DNA from: Larix kaempferi
Taxonomy: Eukaryota > Streptophyta > Pinopsida > Pinales > Pinaceae
Direction: 5' to 3'
NCBI GenBank assembly: GCA_027924585.1
Contig: BSBM01000442.1
Coordinates: forward strand, 8,742,001 to 8,806,000
Length of the DNA stretch: 64,000 nt
The translations under genes were made by a program, and so were the position numbers. Positions within the stretch are counted from its first letter, which is position 1, and each line of letters opens with the position of its first letter. This document shows positions 1 to 10,200 of this stretch, piece by piece. Below the pieces are notes generated by a model that was not told the origin of the DNA, searched no databases, and saw only the letters and a program-made list of their open reading frames with translations.

Positions 1-91
1 AAAATTTCGGAGTTACACCAGAAACAATCAGGTACATATTTCTGTCAAAACAGAATTATTTTTTGGTACCTTCATTCATGGCTTCCGGAAT

Positions 92-412
92 TTAGGGCTT
101 TGGAGAAAGTTGGAATTTTTGTAATCGGAGGCCACGGCTGGATTCTACTCATCAAAATAGAAATTTAGAGACCAAGATCAGAATTTTTGGTTGGGCAGAA
201 GGCCGGGCTTGATTAGACCCTAGTTCGGGACTTTGATCAGAAAATTGGAAAATTAGGGCTTCTGTAAAAATGGGAATTTTTGAAATCTGTGACCACGGCT
301 GGAAGCTCCTCAGAAAAATAGAAGCTTAGAGCTTTGGATCAAAAATTTTGATGGGGCAAAAGAGTGGGCTTCATCAAACCCCAGTTCAGGGTCACGTCCA
401 GTGAATCTAGAA
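92..412 (+). repeat. Degenerate tandem pair, 161-bp period (copy B)
   Basis: Two diverged units begin with TTAGGGCTT at 92 and 253. Each continues through a GGAATTTTTG-like stretch, a GACCA-containing stretch and a TTGGTTGGG-like stretch. The same pair with the same 161-bp spacing is found in element C at 24964 and 25125, so the duplication predates the split of the two copies. Confidence 0.7.
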
Positions 413-1222
413 GTTTCAAAGGCAAAATTGAGGAGTGAAACTTTGCAGTTTTCAAATTCTGAATATACCAACTTGATCAGCTCATCAAGGCACATATTTC
501 TATCCTATCAGAAGTTTGAAATTCAAAGTTTGAATTTTTGGGGTTTCTCTGACAAACCCATATCCAGCTCAAGGTCCAGTTCTTGCAAATCAAGTGGATT
601 GGGTTAATCACTTGCATAAGTGAAGAAGTTCCTGTTTCAGAGGGAGATGAGGCTAAGGCCTTACATAAGAAAATTACAAGTGATCTCGACAGGTATGACT
701 CATCGAGGTATGTTTTGAGATTTGTTCATAATTAAGTTTATGGTATGCTTGTCTTCATATTATCACGGTTAGTACAATCTTGATTTTAGACTTGTCATAT
801 CACCTTAATAAAATTATGATAGAAGTCATTCATTTATTAGGAGTATGAAACTTATGTTTGTACTAACACATTGTGATGTTGTATGAGTTTTATGTTGTCC
901 ACTAACATGAAAGGTACACCAAGAAGACAAATCATGTTCTAGTTCAAGAACATATGATCATGAGGACAAAGATTCATCCATTGCCATGGATCTCATAGAA
1001 GATCCATTCTCGAGGTATGTATAACTTAGTTTTATAATGGTTAACTTATGAGACATGCAGGTTACTAGCACAAGTCACTAAAGAGAACCAGAAGATATTA
1101 TGCGGGTATGTTAGACATAAAATAGCTAGCATGCTAATCCAGGTATGTTTTTCCTATATCAAGCTAAAATCCTACCTTGTGTTAGGATCTTATACTATTG
1201 TTGATAATAATTATTCATGAAG

Positions 1223-1452
1223 TCATAGGTTTGAATAATCATGGTTGGATGTATATTATTATAATTGATGATATGACTAACCAGAAGAATCATGAAAGTA
1301 TAGGCTTGAATAATCACAGGTTTTATGCATTTTATATCTTATCTTGATTGATGATTCAACTAACCTGAAGAGTCATAGGCTTGAGTAATTACAGGTTTAG
1401 ACATGTTATGTTTCTTATGATTTGACTAACCATAAGAATCCTTGAATGCTCA
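1223..1452 (+). repeat. Tandem repeat, about 80-bp units, expanded in copy B
   Basis: Three diverged units share a GGCTTGAATAATCACAGG-like part and a GATTGATGATATGACTAACC-like part. Element C has essentially one unit here (about 26100-26190), so the array expanded in B or contracted in C. It is non-coding. Confidence 0.6.
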
Positions 1453-1647
1453 TGCTTATTATTTCTGTTTGAAATGATCATGACTATACATGCTTGAGAT
1501 TATTGTGTTTTAATAGTATACTAATGAATGTATGATTTTATATGAGATCACAAGGATAACACATTCATGATACTAATAAGCATGCATAGGGACCAAGGAT
1601 GAATATGAGTTCAAGAACAGGTAATTCAGGAAGCAAAGATCAAGAGG

Positions 1648-1752
1648 GAGCACACTCCAGTTGCTCCTGCCAGAAAGCAAAGGAGCACACTCTAGTTGTT
1701 CCTGCAAGAAAGCAAAGGAGCACACTTCAGTAGTTTCTGCAAGGATGCAGAT
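1648..1752 (+). repeat. 35-bp tandem repeat in copy B leader
   Basis: Three units start with GAGCACAC at 1648, 1683 and 1718, each continuing with a CCAGTTGCTCCTGC-like core and AGAAAGCAAAG. A further related unit lies near 1820. Element C has only one to two units at the matching position (about 26440-26480). Confidence 0.65.
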
Positions 1753-2019
1753 ATTCAGAGGGAGTTGATCATCTCTCTACATTTCACAACAGAAAGGTGT
1801 AGAAGAAGCTACCTCAGATTAGGACTCCAGCAGCTCCTGCAAGGAAGCAAAGACTCAGAGGGAGTCCACCCAACGAACAAACAAAAATAAGAAAGATCAT
1901 ATGCCATCTCCTACAAAAGGACTACAACATTTGTTCCAGCAAGAAAGATATCTATTGAATATATTGAAGTTCCCAGGATCTGGGATGAAGAAATGGAATG
2001 CCATGATCTGTAGATCATG

Positions 2020-3064
2020 AAAAAGATGTTTGGGATGCAGTCCCAAGACCTGACAGGGAGTCATATGTATGCAGATTGAAGAAAGCCTTGTATGGCTTGA
2101 AGCAAGCTCCCAGAACTTGGTATGGTGAAGATAGATTGATTGCCGACACGCAGCGGAAGCTTACTACCGAGTTCGAGATGAAGAACTTGGGGATGATGCA
2201 CTATTTGTTTTTGGCATGGAGGTGTGGCAAAGTGCAGATAGAATCTTCCTTGGACAAGGGAAGTATGCAGTAGAGATCCCAAAGAGGTTCGGGATGATGG
2301 ATTGCAAGGCCATGGCCACACCTATGGCATCGAATCTGAAGCTTCTATGTGATGCTTCATCTGAGTCAGTTGATGTCTCTATGTATCGTCAGATGATTGG
2401 GTCCTTGATGTACCTGACGAACACGAGACCAGACATTTGCTTTGCTGTGAACACATTGAGCCAGTTCCTGACGGATCCGAGAAGTGTTCACCTGGTTACT
2501 GTAAAGCATGTTCTGAGGTACCTGAAGGGTACAGTGGATTATGGGCTCAGGTATGAGGCGAATCAAAAGTTTAACCTGGAAGGTTATGTTGATTCAGATT
2601 GGGCTGGCAGTGCTGCAGACAGGAAGAGCACATCTGGGTGCTGCTTCAGTATGGGATCAGGTGTGATCTCTTGGTTTAGCAGGAAGCAGTCCTGCGTAGC
2701 ACTCAGTACAGCTGAGGCAGAGTATGTTGCAGCCTGTTTAGCTAGTTGTGAGGCAGTATGGCTACGGAAGCTACTGTCTGAGTTATTTGATCTCCCGTTG
2801 GAGGCTACTGGTATCTTCTGTGATAACCAGAGTTGTGTGAAGCTGTCTGAGAACCCAGTGTTTCATGACAGGTCGAAACACATAGAGATCAAATATCACT
2901 ATATCAGGGATATGGTGCAGAGAGGAGCTGTGAAGCTCCTGTATGTTGCAACGGACGAGCAGATTGCAGATGTGCTGATGAAGCCACTAGCCAGGGTGAA
3001 GTTCGAGTACTTCAGAGAGAGGCTTGGTGTGCTTCAGATCAAGGATACTTCGAGGAAGAAGTGA
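2020..3064 (+). pseudogene. Ty1/copia RT-RNase H remnant (copy B)
   Basis: The 5' part reads as the C-terminal palm/thumb of a copia reverse transcriptase (LKKALYGLKQAPRTWYG). The intact run 2216-3064 covers the RT connection and a full RNase H. RNase H acidic residues are visible in VDSDWAG, AEAEY, CDNQS and IADVL. Against C, B lacks the segment from the first catalytic aspartate to the RESYV motif and a second piece that included the YVDD box. It also carries a 2-nt insertion near 2205 that shifts frame. RT activity is therefore impossible, while the RNase H region is surprisingly well preserved. Confidence 0.9.
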
Positions 3065-3179
3065 TGGACACATTTGCTGAAGCCATTCCAAGCATGTTGG
3101 AAGGAGGATCCTTCACATGGCTGTGGATGTAAGCGCTGGATGATGAGCATCAGGATGGTGTTCTGGTTTCTGCTTGGAT

Positions 3180-3830
3180 ATGATCAGTTGGGTCATTTTA
3201 TGTATGTATGTATGCATCATGTTGGATGCTTGGACCATGTATCTGTATATGTATCAGGTGGATACATTGTATGATCAGGTGGATCATGTATGGTGATATG
3301 TATCATGTATTTGTATTTGTATCAGGTGGATACATTGATGACCAGGAGGATCATGTATGATGATATGTATCAGGTAGATACTTGGTATGCATCAGGTAGA
3401 TGCATTGATGATCAGGAGGATCATGTATGATGATATGTATCATGTATTTGTATCAGGTGGATACATTGATGACCAGGAGGATCATGTATGATACTTGGTA
3501 TGCATCAGGTAGATGCATTGATGATCAGGAGGATCATGTATGATGATATGTATCATGTATTTGTATCAGGTGGATACATTGATGATCAGGAGGATCATGT
3601 ATGATACTTGGTATGCATCAGGTAGATGCATTGATGATCAGGTGGATCATGCAGCAGGATGTTGCAGTGATGATCAGGATGATCATAGATGACGAGCTTC
3701 AGGATGTTGCTCCAGATGACATGCAGCAGGACGTTGCAGTGATGATGATCAGGATGATCATGGATACATCAGGATGATGTATGGTGAGTATCAGGTTGAT
3801 ACTCTATGGCCGTGGATCAGGTTGTGCAGA
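3180..3830 (+). repeat. Serial hairpin array between RNase H and 3' LTR (copy B)
   Basis: The array is a string of short inverted repeats with a 5-nt AGGNN loop. Examples are TGTATC-AGGTG-GATACA (3250-3266), ATGATC-AGGTG-GATCAT (3271-3287), ATGCATC-AGGTA-GATGCAT (3387-3405), ATACATC-AGGAT-GATGTAT (about 3763-3781) and GAGTATC-AGGTT-GATACTC (about 3786-3804). Different arms stay complementary to each other. Units recur in higher-order blocks of about 100-120 bp. There is no ORF through the array. Element C has the same design at 28640-29230. An RNA structure role is inferred, not shown. Confidence 0.8.
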
Positions 3831-3834
3831 TGAG

Positions 3835-4440
3835 CATGTAATTCGTTGCCCTGGGAGATTTGTAGATGGTCTTTCGAGGTTTTGCCTATGGCATGTAATT
3901 CGGTGCCCTGGGACATCTGGAAAATGCTCTTTCGAGGTTTTGCTCTGGGAGGACATGTAATTCGTTGCCCTGGGAGATCTGCAGATAGTCTTTCGAGGTT
4001 TTGCCTATGGCATATAATAGCGCCCTGGGATATCTGGCAGATGCTCTTGCGAGGTTTTTTCCTATGGCATGTAATTCGTTTCCCTGGGAGATCCGATAGG
4101 TTGGGCTGTGTGCCCGTAATCAGTCCTGGGATGCTCTTGCGAGGTTTTTCCATGACCACATGTAATTCGTTTCCCTGGGAGATTTCAGGTCGGAGTTGTG
4201 TACCCGTAACATCCTGAGATGCTCTTGCGAGGTTTTGTGGTGGACCACATGTAATTTGTGCCCTGGGAGATTTCAGGTCGGAGTTGTGTACCCATAACAT
4301 CCTGAGATGCTCTTGCGAGGTTTTGTGGTGGGGTCACATGTAATAGCGCCCTGGGAGATCCTACAGGTCGGAGTTGTGTACCCGTAACATCCTGGGATGC
4401 TCTTTCGAGGTTTTGTGACGCACGTAATAAGTCCTGAGGA
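3835..4440 (+). repeat. Tandem array of about 58-bp and 89-bp units (copy B)
   Basis: Eight units start with a CATGTAATTCGT-like motif, pass through CCCTGGGAGAT and end with GCTCTTGCGAGGTTTTG. The first four are about 58 bp. The last four, about 89 bp, carry an inserted GGAGTTGTGTACCCGTAAC-like piece. Element C retains only one or two units (29248-29440), so this array is lineage-specific. Open frames on both strands here follow from the repeat periodicity and are not supported as genes. Confidence 0.75.
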
Positions 4441-4667
4441 TTCCACAGTATGGCCAGTGATGACGAAGACCTGCAGGTGGTGGGCCTACATCCAGTATGA
4501 AAAAGGACTGGCTCTGTAGAACTTCCTATGACGAGTAGATTCAGAGATTGATTGAGATAGCAGCAGCAGTGACGATGATGATGACTCGATGACGATTATC
4601 CAGTGACGATGATCCAGAGAAGATGACTTGTGCTAGAAGAACTGTGCTGAGAAATACCTTCCTAGTT

Positions 4668-4676
4668 AAGAGGGAG
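4668..4676 (+). promoter_or_regulatory. Polypurine tract, copy B
   Basis: AAGAGGGAG sits directly before the 3' LTR and would prime plus-strand DNA synthesis. The identical 9-mer precedes the 3' LTR of element C. Confidence 0.8.
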
Positions 4677-5327
4677 TGTTGATGTATATGTAACTTCGGA
4701 ATGTATTTCACATATATGTATATTGTATTCCTATAGATATGGTATTATTCCTCTATAAGGAAGTGTCGTCATTTATATTGTAAGTGTCGTAACTTATACT
4801 TGATGGGTTATTAGACCACCTTGTTTGGGGTCGGCCCTGTATAAGTCATGTGGGTCAAAGGGTTATTAGACCACCCTATTGGGGGTCGGCCATGTGGGTC
4901 AAAGGGTTATTAGACCACCCTATTGGGGGTCGGCCCACTCAGCATTATGTTATGTGGTTAAGTTCGAGCCGACATGAGTTAGGTAAAAAGGCAAGTCAAG
5001 TCAAGTATAAATAGAGTGCGGGAGGCACTCTATTTACTCACTCACTTCACACACATGCTCTCAAGGAGGAGAGGCGCACTTATGGAGGAGGAGGATTGCT
5101 GCTAGGTTATGGCTATCTCTATTGGTTGGTTGTATCATTTCTCTATCTATCTCTGAGGAAGTTATTGGGGTTTTTCACCTTTATGGTTTTCCCCAAGTAA
5201 ATCTTTGTGTCTCTTGTGTGTGCTTGCATTATTGTCTCCATGATTGATATGCTGTAGATATGCTGTACATGTTGTTCTCTCAGTTAAGATCCTAGATCAG
5301 ATTGAAGTAAATTCAGAAAATTCAACA
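4677..5327 (+). repeat. 3' LTR of copia copy B
   Basis: The LTR starts TGTTGATG after the polypurine tract and ends TTCAACA (651 bp). It aligns to both LTRs of element C (about 600 bp). Much of the extra length comes from a duplicated block of about 40 bp containing GGTTATTAGACCACC and GGGGGTCGGC near 4855-4935. A TATAAATAG box lies at 5006-5014. Confidence 0.88.
5006..5014 (+). promoter_or_regulatory. TATA box in copy B LTR
   Basis: TATAAATAG is conserved at the matching place in both LTRs of element C (23976-23984 and 29968-29976) and would mark the U3/R transition. Confidence 0.65.
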
Positions 5328-6890
5328 GGTCTCTTACAGAGAATTACATAATTCTTCCACCAACCTCTTGATCATGGATTTGCTGCCCTAACCTTTTCTT
5401 CATAAGGTTGTTGGCCACATGAAACAACATATTCAACATATTTAGCCATTCTTATGTTGTCTTTGGTCCTACAACCGATACCAACACCAATAGTGATTAT
5501 CAACCACAATATTTTCCATTAGTGGTTCATTGCATATGTAGAACCTTACTACTTTTACCAATATGTAATATCATATGTGTGCACAAACATCTGCTCATGC
5601 ACTGCGCAATGTTCATTAATATGCAAACCAATGCATATCCATGCCATCCATCTATTCTGTTGTATTTTAGCATTCCCATGGCATAAATTTTCTATGCATC
5701 AAGCTCATAAAATATAAATACAACAACAAAGCAGGGGTTAAGGAATTCTCCCTTTCCAATCCCTCATCGCCACATGGGATTGTTCTTCCACATCATAGTT
5801 GGTCGGATTTCATGGCCTCCAGCAAACACACAAGGAATCATTAGTTATGATTTTCTCACCAAACAACAATTAAATACATATATTCATGCATAATATTCCT
5901 ACTTGCTACTTTCTAGGCATGCAATTCTAGAAATTGCCCATATTGACAATAGTTTTGGCAAAACAGCCACGGGCACTCTTTTGCTCTACATATCTATGGT
6001 GTATGATGGATTCATTCAAATTATTGTCATGCACCATTATTCCCTGTTGGATAAGCTTTCCAATTCCTATCCACGTGCTTCATTCTGACTTCGAGTGGGA
6101 AAACTACATTACTTCAAAAATGACAATTTTTACCAAAATTCTGCACTTTTATACACAGCTGTATTTTGGTCTGGATCGCCAACTTCAGCCACCTGTAGAA
6201 GCAAATATAGGAATATTTAGGAAAACGTTTCTACTGGGAGAAATTAGTACATATAACAAGGAACACTTAGTAACCTTCAGATCTCTATTCCGATGCACCA
6301 TTCATCTTTTATAAATTTCTGGGTTTGACTACTTTTCACTTTCCACTTTTTCCATATTTTCAAAATTTTGGTAAAAAATGGCTGTCTTCCAAATTGAGCA
6401 TTTCTGGAAAATCTCTGTCTAAAGTGAATTGTCTGTTTCAATGAGAATATGAAATGTTGAGTTCAGTAAATTTCTTGACTCCTTCATCTAAGGTCTTTTT
6501 CATCTACTGCAAGCTTTTCAAAATCCCCAAAAAGTGGCCCGGAATAGTGCTTTTTGGCCTTCTCATTCACCCTGTCTCCACATCCTTTGGAGTTTGGCTC
6601 CAAAATTCCAAACTTAACACTGTTCCTGCTCCATGGCCGCTCCATATCATTTTTAGCTCGATCCGACCTTCTGTCGAGCGTCGGGACACCGATTTGTAAA
6701 ATACATTAATTCCAAATTTATGACAAATTGGAGCATAATGGGCTTGGTATATTCATTGGACCTTTCATGGCCTTCGTTAATGGCCTCAGAACGCCACTGA
6801 AATCATCCAATTCGGACTCCGCATGCTCCTGCTATCCAAAAATCAAGTTTGGGCTCTGTTTTTTTTTTTTTTGCAATCTGCAGGTTCCGC
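5328..6890. other. No gene recognised; flank of copy B
   Basis: AT-rich sequence with only short frames and no domain that I recognise. It lies between the B LTR and the internal side of a minus-strand chromovirus primer site at 7453, so some of it may be decayed internal or LTR sequence of that element. I cannot show this from motifs. Confidence 0.4.
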
Positions 6891-7190
6891 AACCCGCAAT
6901 CCCGCAATCTGTATTGCGGGTGCTGAAATTCCAACCTTTCAACCTTGAAAAATACACCTTTCCTCAATCCCGCAATCCATACTGTGGGTGCAGAAATGCC
7001 AACCTTCCAACCTGGAAAATACACCTTTCCGCAATCCCGCAATTCCACAATCCGTACTGTGGGTGTGGAAACGCCAACCTTCCAACCCGGAAAATACACC
7101 TTTATGCAATCCCGTAATCCTGCAATCCGTACTATGGGTGCGGAAAGCCACAATCCAAAATTTGAAAATCTCCATTTCGGCAATCCGCAA
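6890..7190. repeat. Tandem repeat of about 70-77 bp with internal hairpins
   Basis: Four diverged units each contain an inverted repeat: CCCGCAAT-CTGT-ATTGCGGG at 6901-6920, CCCGCA/TGTGGG at 6969-6988, CCACA/TGTGG at 7045-7062, and a weaker fourth near 7115-7137. Between hairpins is a conserved CCAACCTTCCAACC-like and AAAATACACCTTT spacer. Both strands have open frames through the array because of its periodicity; I do not call them genes. Confidence 0.7.
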
Positions 7191-7452
7191 TTGCGGAAGC
7201 ACTTCTACTCCGACAACTTGCGTGGCTCATAACTCCTTCGTCCCTTAACCAAATAAGACGAGTTTGGTACCATTAGAAATCTCTTGCAGAGCTCTATACA
7301 ACTGTGTGATCCTCTGCCACACCTGAGAAATCTGATCCTGTCATTTTTTAATCACAATGTCGACCCAACTTCTTTAATACTACGTTAAAATATTTTGATA
7401 CCTGCCTGCAAACTTAGAGTTTGGACCGAGCAGCCCCAGTGCTGCAACATGA

Positions 7453-7464
7453 GCTCTGATACCA
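7453..7464 (-). promoter_or_regulatory. Primer binding site of minus-strand chromovirus
   Basis: On the minus strand this reads TGGTATCAGAGC, the usual initiator-Met tRNA primer site of plant retrotransposons. It is three bases past the LTR end at 7468. The element's internal region should extend leftwards, but no gag is recognisable there. Confidence 0.8.
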
Positions 7465-7467
7465 ATC

Positions 7468-8873
7468 TATCACATCCCCTTCCATCGAGCCGATGCAAGG
7501 GAGGAAACATGACTAACATTCCAGGGCTCATTTGCTAAACTTAGCCCCGTTAATTACTCACTAGTTCTTAATAAACATAAACTTATGTGTGTAGATTCAT
7601 TCTCAATATAAACATAGCGGAAATAACATTATCCACACACAACTACATCATGCATTCAACATACCAATAATAGTCATCAAATTAAACATCGCAGAGCACA
7701 AAATGAATATAATTTAAACCACAGAGAATACTTATCTTTAAGATGAAACTATCCAACAACTCTCTATGTGAGAGAAACATTCCACCCAACCATAGGTCTC
7801 TGTCCATCCTGTATTCTTTCAGCTGAGAGACCACCCCTGAGCTAGGATGTGTATCCACTAAGGAGGAACTAGAAAGGCTCACTCACAGCCATGATCTCAC
7901 AAAAACAGTCATGCACACACAACACAAGGAAGTTCCCCTTCCCTACTACACAGTCCCTCAGGTGTCCCTTCCCTCCAGAGCTCTTCAGGGTGGGAATAGA
8001 AAGGTCCAAGCTACTAATTCCTTGAGATTCTAGTATTCACTGGGTTTATCAAGCAATCCCAACCTCTGTTCTATCATTCAAGCTTGGATTTTCACAATTC
8101 GGTGACCAAATAACTCAATCCCGTAATTGGACTTCCGGGCTATAAAAACTGGGTTTTCCAATGGATTTCAGGGTATCTAATACTCTCAATTTCATCCCAA
8201 GGTTCATGTATATGGATCCCCATTATATTTCTTTGTCAATACGAAATTCTAGGCGTTTATGGCATTTCAAAATGTGGGTTAATTCACAATTGCGATTTCT
8301 GGTTTTTCTCACTGCTGGTCATGTGTAATGGATGAAAACTGGATCTTAGATCTTCAACAATGGAATGGGAATGAGGAAAAATTAATTCCCATGAGGTGGA
8401 GTGACTTGTGGGTCAAGTAAATAGAGCCCATACTCCGCCATACGAATTTATGGGCTACCCATTCTCCATTGAAGCCATGGACTGATTTCTTCAACAACTT
8501 TCTTACAGAGAAATACATGTCAGCAAGGAAAGTCAAATGGGTTCTCAAAATGACATTTGGCAGCCTATGGTTCAATCCCACAACCCCCTCACCACTCCCT
8601 AGTGGAATACACATGGCCCCTTCTCATTAGTTGCTTCCATAGCCAATTTTGGTATTTTATTGCATGATGTTTATTTACATCATTTTACACTGTTCCATGG
8701 CTTAATAGCGCATGGGTAACATAATATCTAATACTTTCCTTTTTAACTAAAAATTTGAGCACCCACTAGCGGGGCCTTGGCCTTGAGCTCCACACTAGGA
8801 AAACATATATCACGTGTATACAATATTTACATTAAAAGCTAATATATCCTAAGGGTCAAAATGGGGTATTAGA
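7468..8873 (-). repeat. 5' LTR of a minus-strand chromovirus (about 1.4 kb)
   Basis: On the minus strand the block starts TCTAATACCCC (related to TGTAATACCCC of the LTR ending at 10184) and ends GATGTGATA, next to a primer site. It shares patches with 9505-10184, for example GGGCCTTGGCCTTGA and an ACATTATCCACACACA-like stretch. No polypurine tract abuts its start, as expected for a 5' LTR. Confidence 0.65.
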
Positions 8874-9504
8874 AGTGGTCCCATATTTTTTACAGTAGCA
8901 TGGATATCGAAGGAAAAGCCACATGGGTGTAGCACGAGCATTGTTTAGATAACCTGCACTATAGCATTGGTCAAATGTGTAAGTGACCTGTGCTACCCTT
9001 TTTTTTCACTGTTTCTTCGCACTTGTGGACTCATGTTGTGTTTTGTATCTGTTGAAGATGCCTGTGGTGATATGTATTCTTTATGTTGATGATGCCTTTC
9101 TAGATGAATCATTGAAATGTCGCATGTGTGCAATTTTTAGGCGTTAACAAATGCCCCCTGATGTATCAGGTTCAGAGGGTACTATAGATCCTATAATGCA
9201 TCATGTTTTCTACTGTTTCTCAATCCCATAACTTCTTCATCCTAAGTCCAAATTGGGAAAATTCGGTACCTGGAGAGCACTATGCAGCTACAGGGTCTTC
9301 ATCCACACCTGAGGACTTTGTTCCTTCCCTTATTCCACTCCGAAAGATGTCTTAAAGCCCCATCTATTCCTCTTTACCACTATGTGAGGAAGCTCTGCTC
9401 CATTCTACTTTGTCTTCTTTCCTTCATGATTTGGTCCACGGGATTCATGAACACCACATGGGTGTCTATTCTTTTCCCAAGTCCTGGCTGGAGCATTATG
9501 TACA
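8874..9504. other. No gene recognised; between two chromovirus LTRs
   Basis: Around 630 bp with no recognisable domain. A small patch near 9230 resembles the sequence around 7226 (a CATAACTTCTTC-like stretch), hinting at related gypsy non-coding sequence. Confidence 0.4.
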
Positions 9505-10184
9505 TTTGTCAGACTTAGCCATCAATAAACACATGGGGAATGACATTATCCACCCACACATCTAACATGTATCCAACATATCCATAACAATCATTAATTA
9601 GTGAAATTAGTGCAGAAGTAAGATAAAAAACATACACAACAGACTTAAACATAATTTCATAGGCATACATTCCTATTTATCAATGGACCATTCCCATAAG
9701 AAAATAGATGCATGCATATAATTAAAAACTATAGCTGAAGGAAACATCATCCACACACAATGTGTCAACCTCACATATGCATTCAACGATTGGATGAAAT
9801 AGTCAAGAGAAGGTTATTGACTTATTTAAGGCACATGGAATATTTGCGTTGAGTTCTAAGGTTGAACATGGCAACACAGGATTTGGTTTCTCCACAGGCC
9901 CCCTTTTTTCTCCCCCTCTGGTGGAATCATTGCCCCTCTATTGCTCTTTACATATCCATATTGGACCATTTTATTAATTTCCAACATAATATTTACATAC
10001 ATTTGGAATTGGTATGATAAGCCAACCATATGGTCCAAATAAAAATATATACATCATACATCCTTGTCCATTCACTAGTTGGGCCTTGGCCTTGATCTCC
10101 ACACTAGGAATACATACTAGCATATTTACATCATTTACATAATTTTGATTAAATACATTCCAATTCAAAATTGGGGGTATTACA
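9505..10184 (-). repeat. Partial 3' LTR of a minus-strand chromovirus
   Basis: On the minus strand it starts TGTAATACCCCC just after a polypurine tract and is related to the LTR at 7468-8873. It is much shorter, so its far part has been lost or rearranged. Its internal partner is the integrase remnant to the right. Confidence 0.6.
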
Positions 10185-10200
10185 ATCCCCTCCCCCTTGG
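10185..10200 (-). promoter_or_regulatory. Polypurine tract (minus strand)
   Basis: The minus strand reads CCAAGGGGGAGGGGAT directly before the LTR start at 10184. Confidence 0.75.

Larger units (their letters stand above)
1..1900 (+). other. Non-coding leader of copia copy B
   Basis: This stretch is collinear with 24876-26512 of element C but has no long ORF in any frame. It occupies the place where a copia element should carry gag, protease and integrase, and I recognise none of these in it. It holds three small tandem repeats (listed separately) and several GT/AG pairs that resemble splice sites, most too close together for plant introns. It may be a captured genomic segment or a highly decayed gag region; the sequence does not decide between them. 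Confidence 0.6.
1..5327 (+). mobile_element. Non-autonomous Ty1/copia element, copy B (left end outside window)
   Basis: Base 1 aligns to about position 24876 of element C, so the 5' LTR and roughly 1.2 kb of this copy lie left of the window. The order seen is non-coding leader, RT/RNase H remnant, hairpin repeat array, a second tandem array, polypurine tract and 3' LTR. No gag, protease or integrase is present, as in copy C. The two copies are collinear, so the gag-less structure is a family trait and not one accidental deletion. B has extra repeat units and two internal RT deletions compared with C, and lacks the C intron. Confidence 0.88.

Noticed and set aside
3791-4300. Long open frames on both strands (about 169 and 123 codons)
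   Set aside because: They follow the periodicity of a tandem array that copy C lacks; repetitive composition and no domain.
6803-7232. Overlapping frames on both strands of 86-129 codons
   Set aside because: They lie on the 70-77-bp tandem repeat with hairpins; the frames come from the repeat, not from coding selection.
8354-8614. 86-codon minus-strand frame inside the chromovirus LTR
   Set aside because: No domain, lies in an LTR, and no partner copy shows it conserved.
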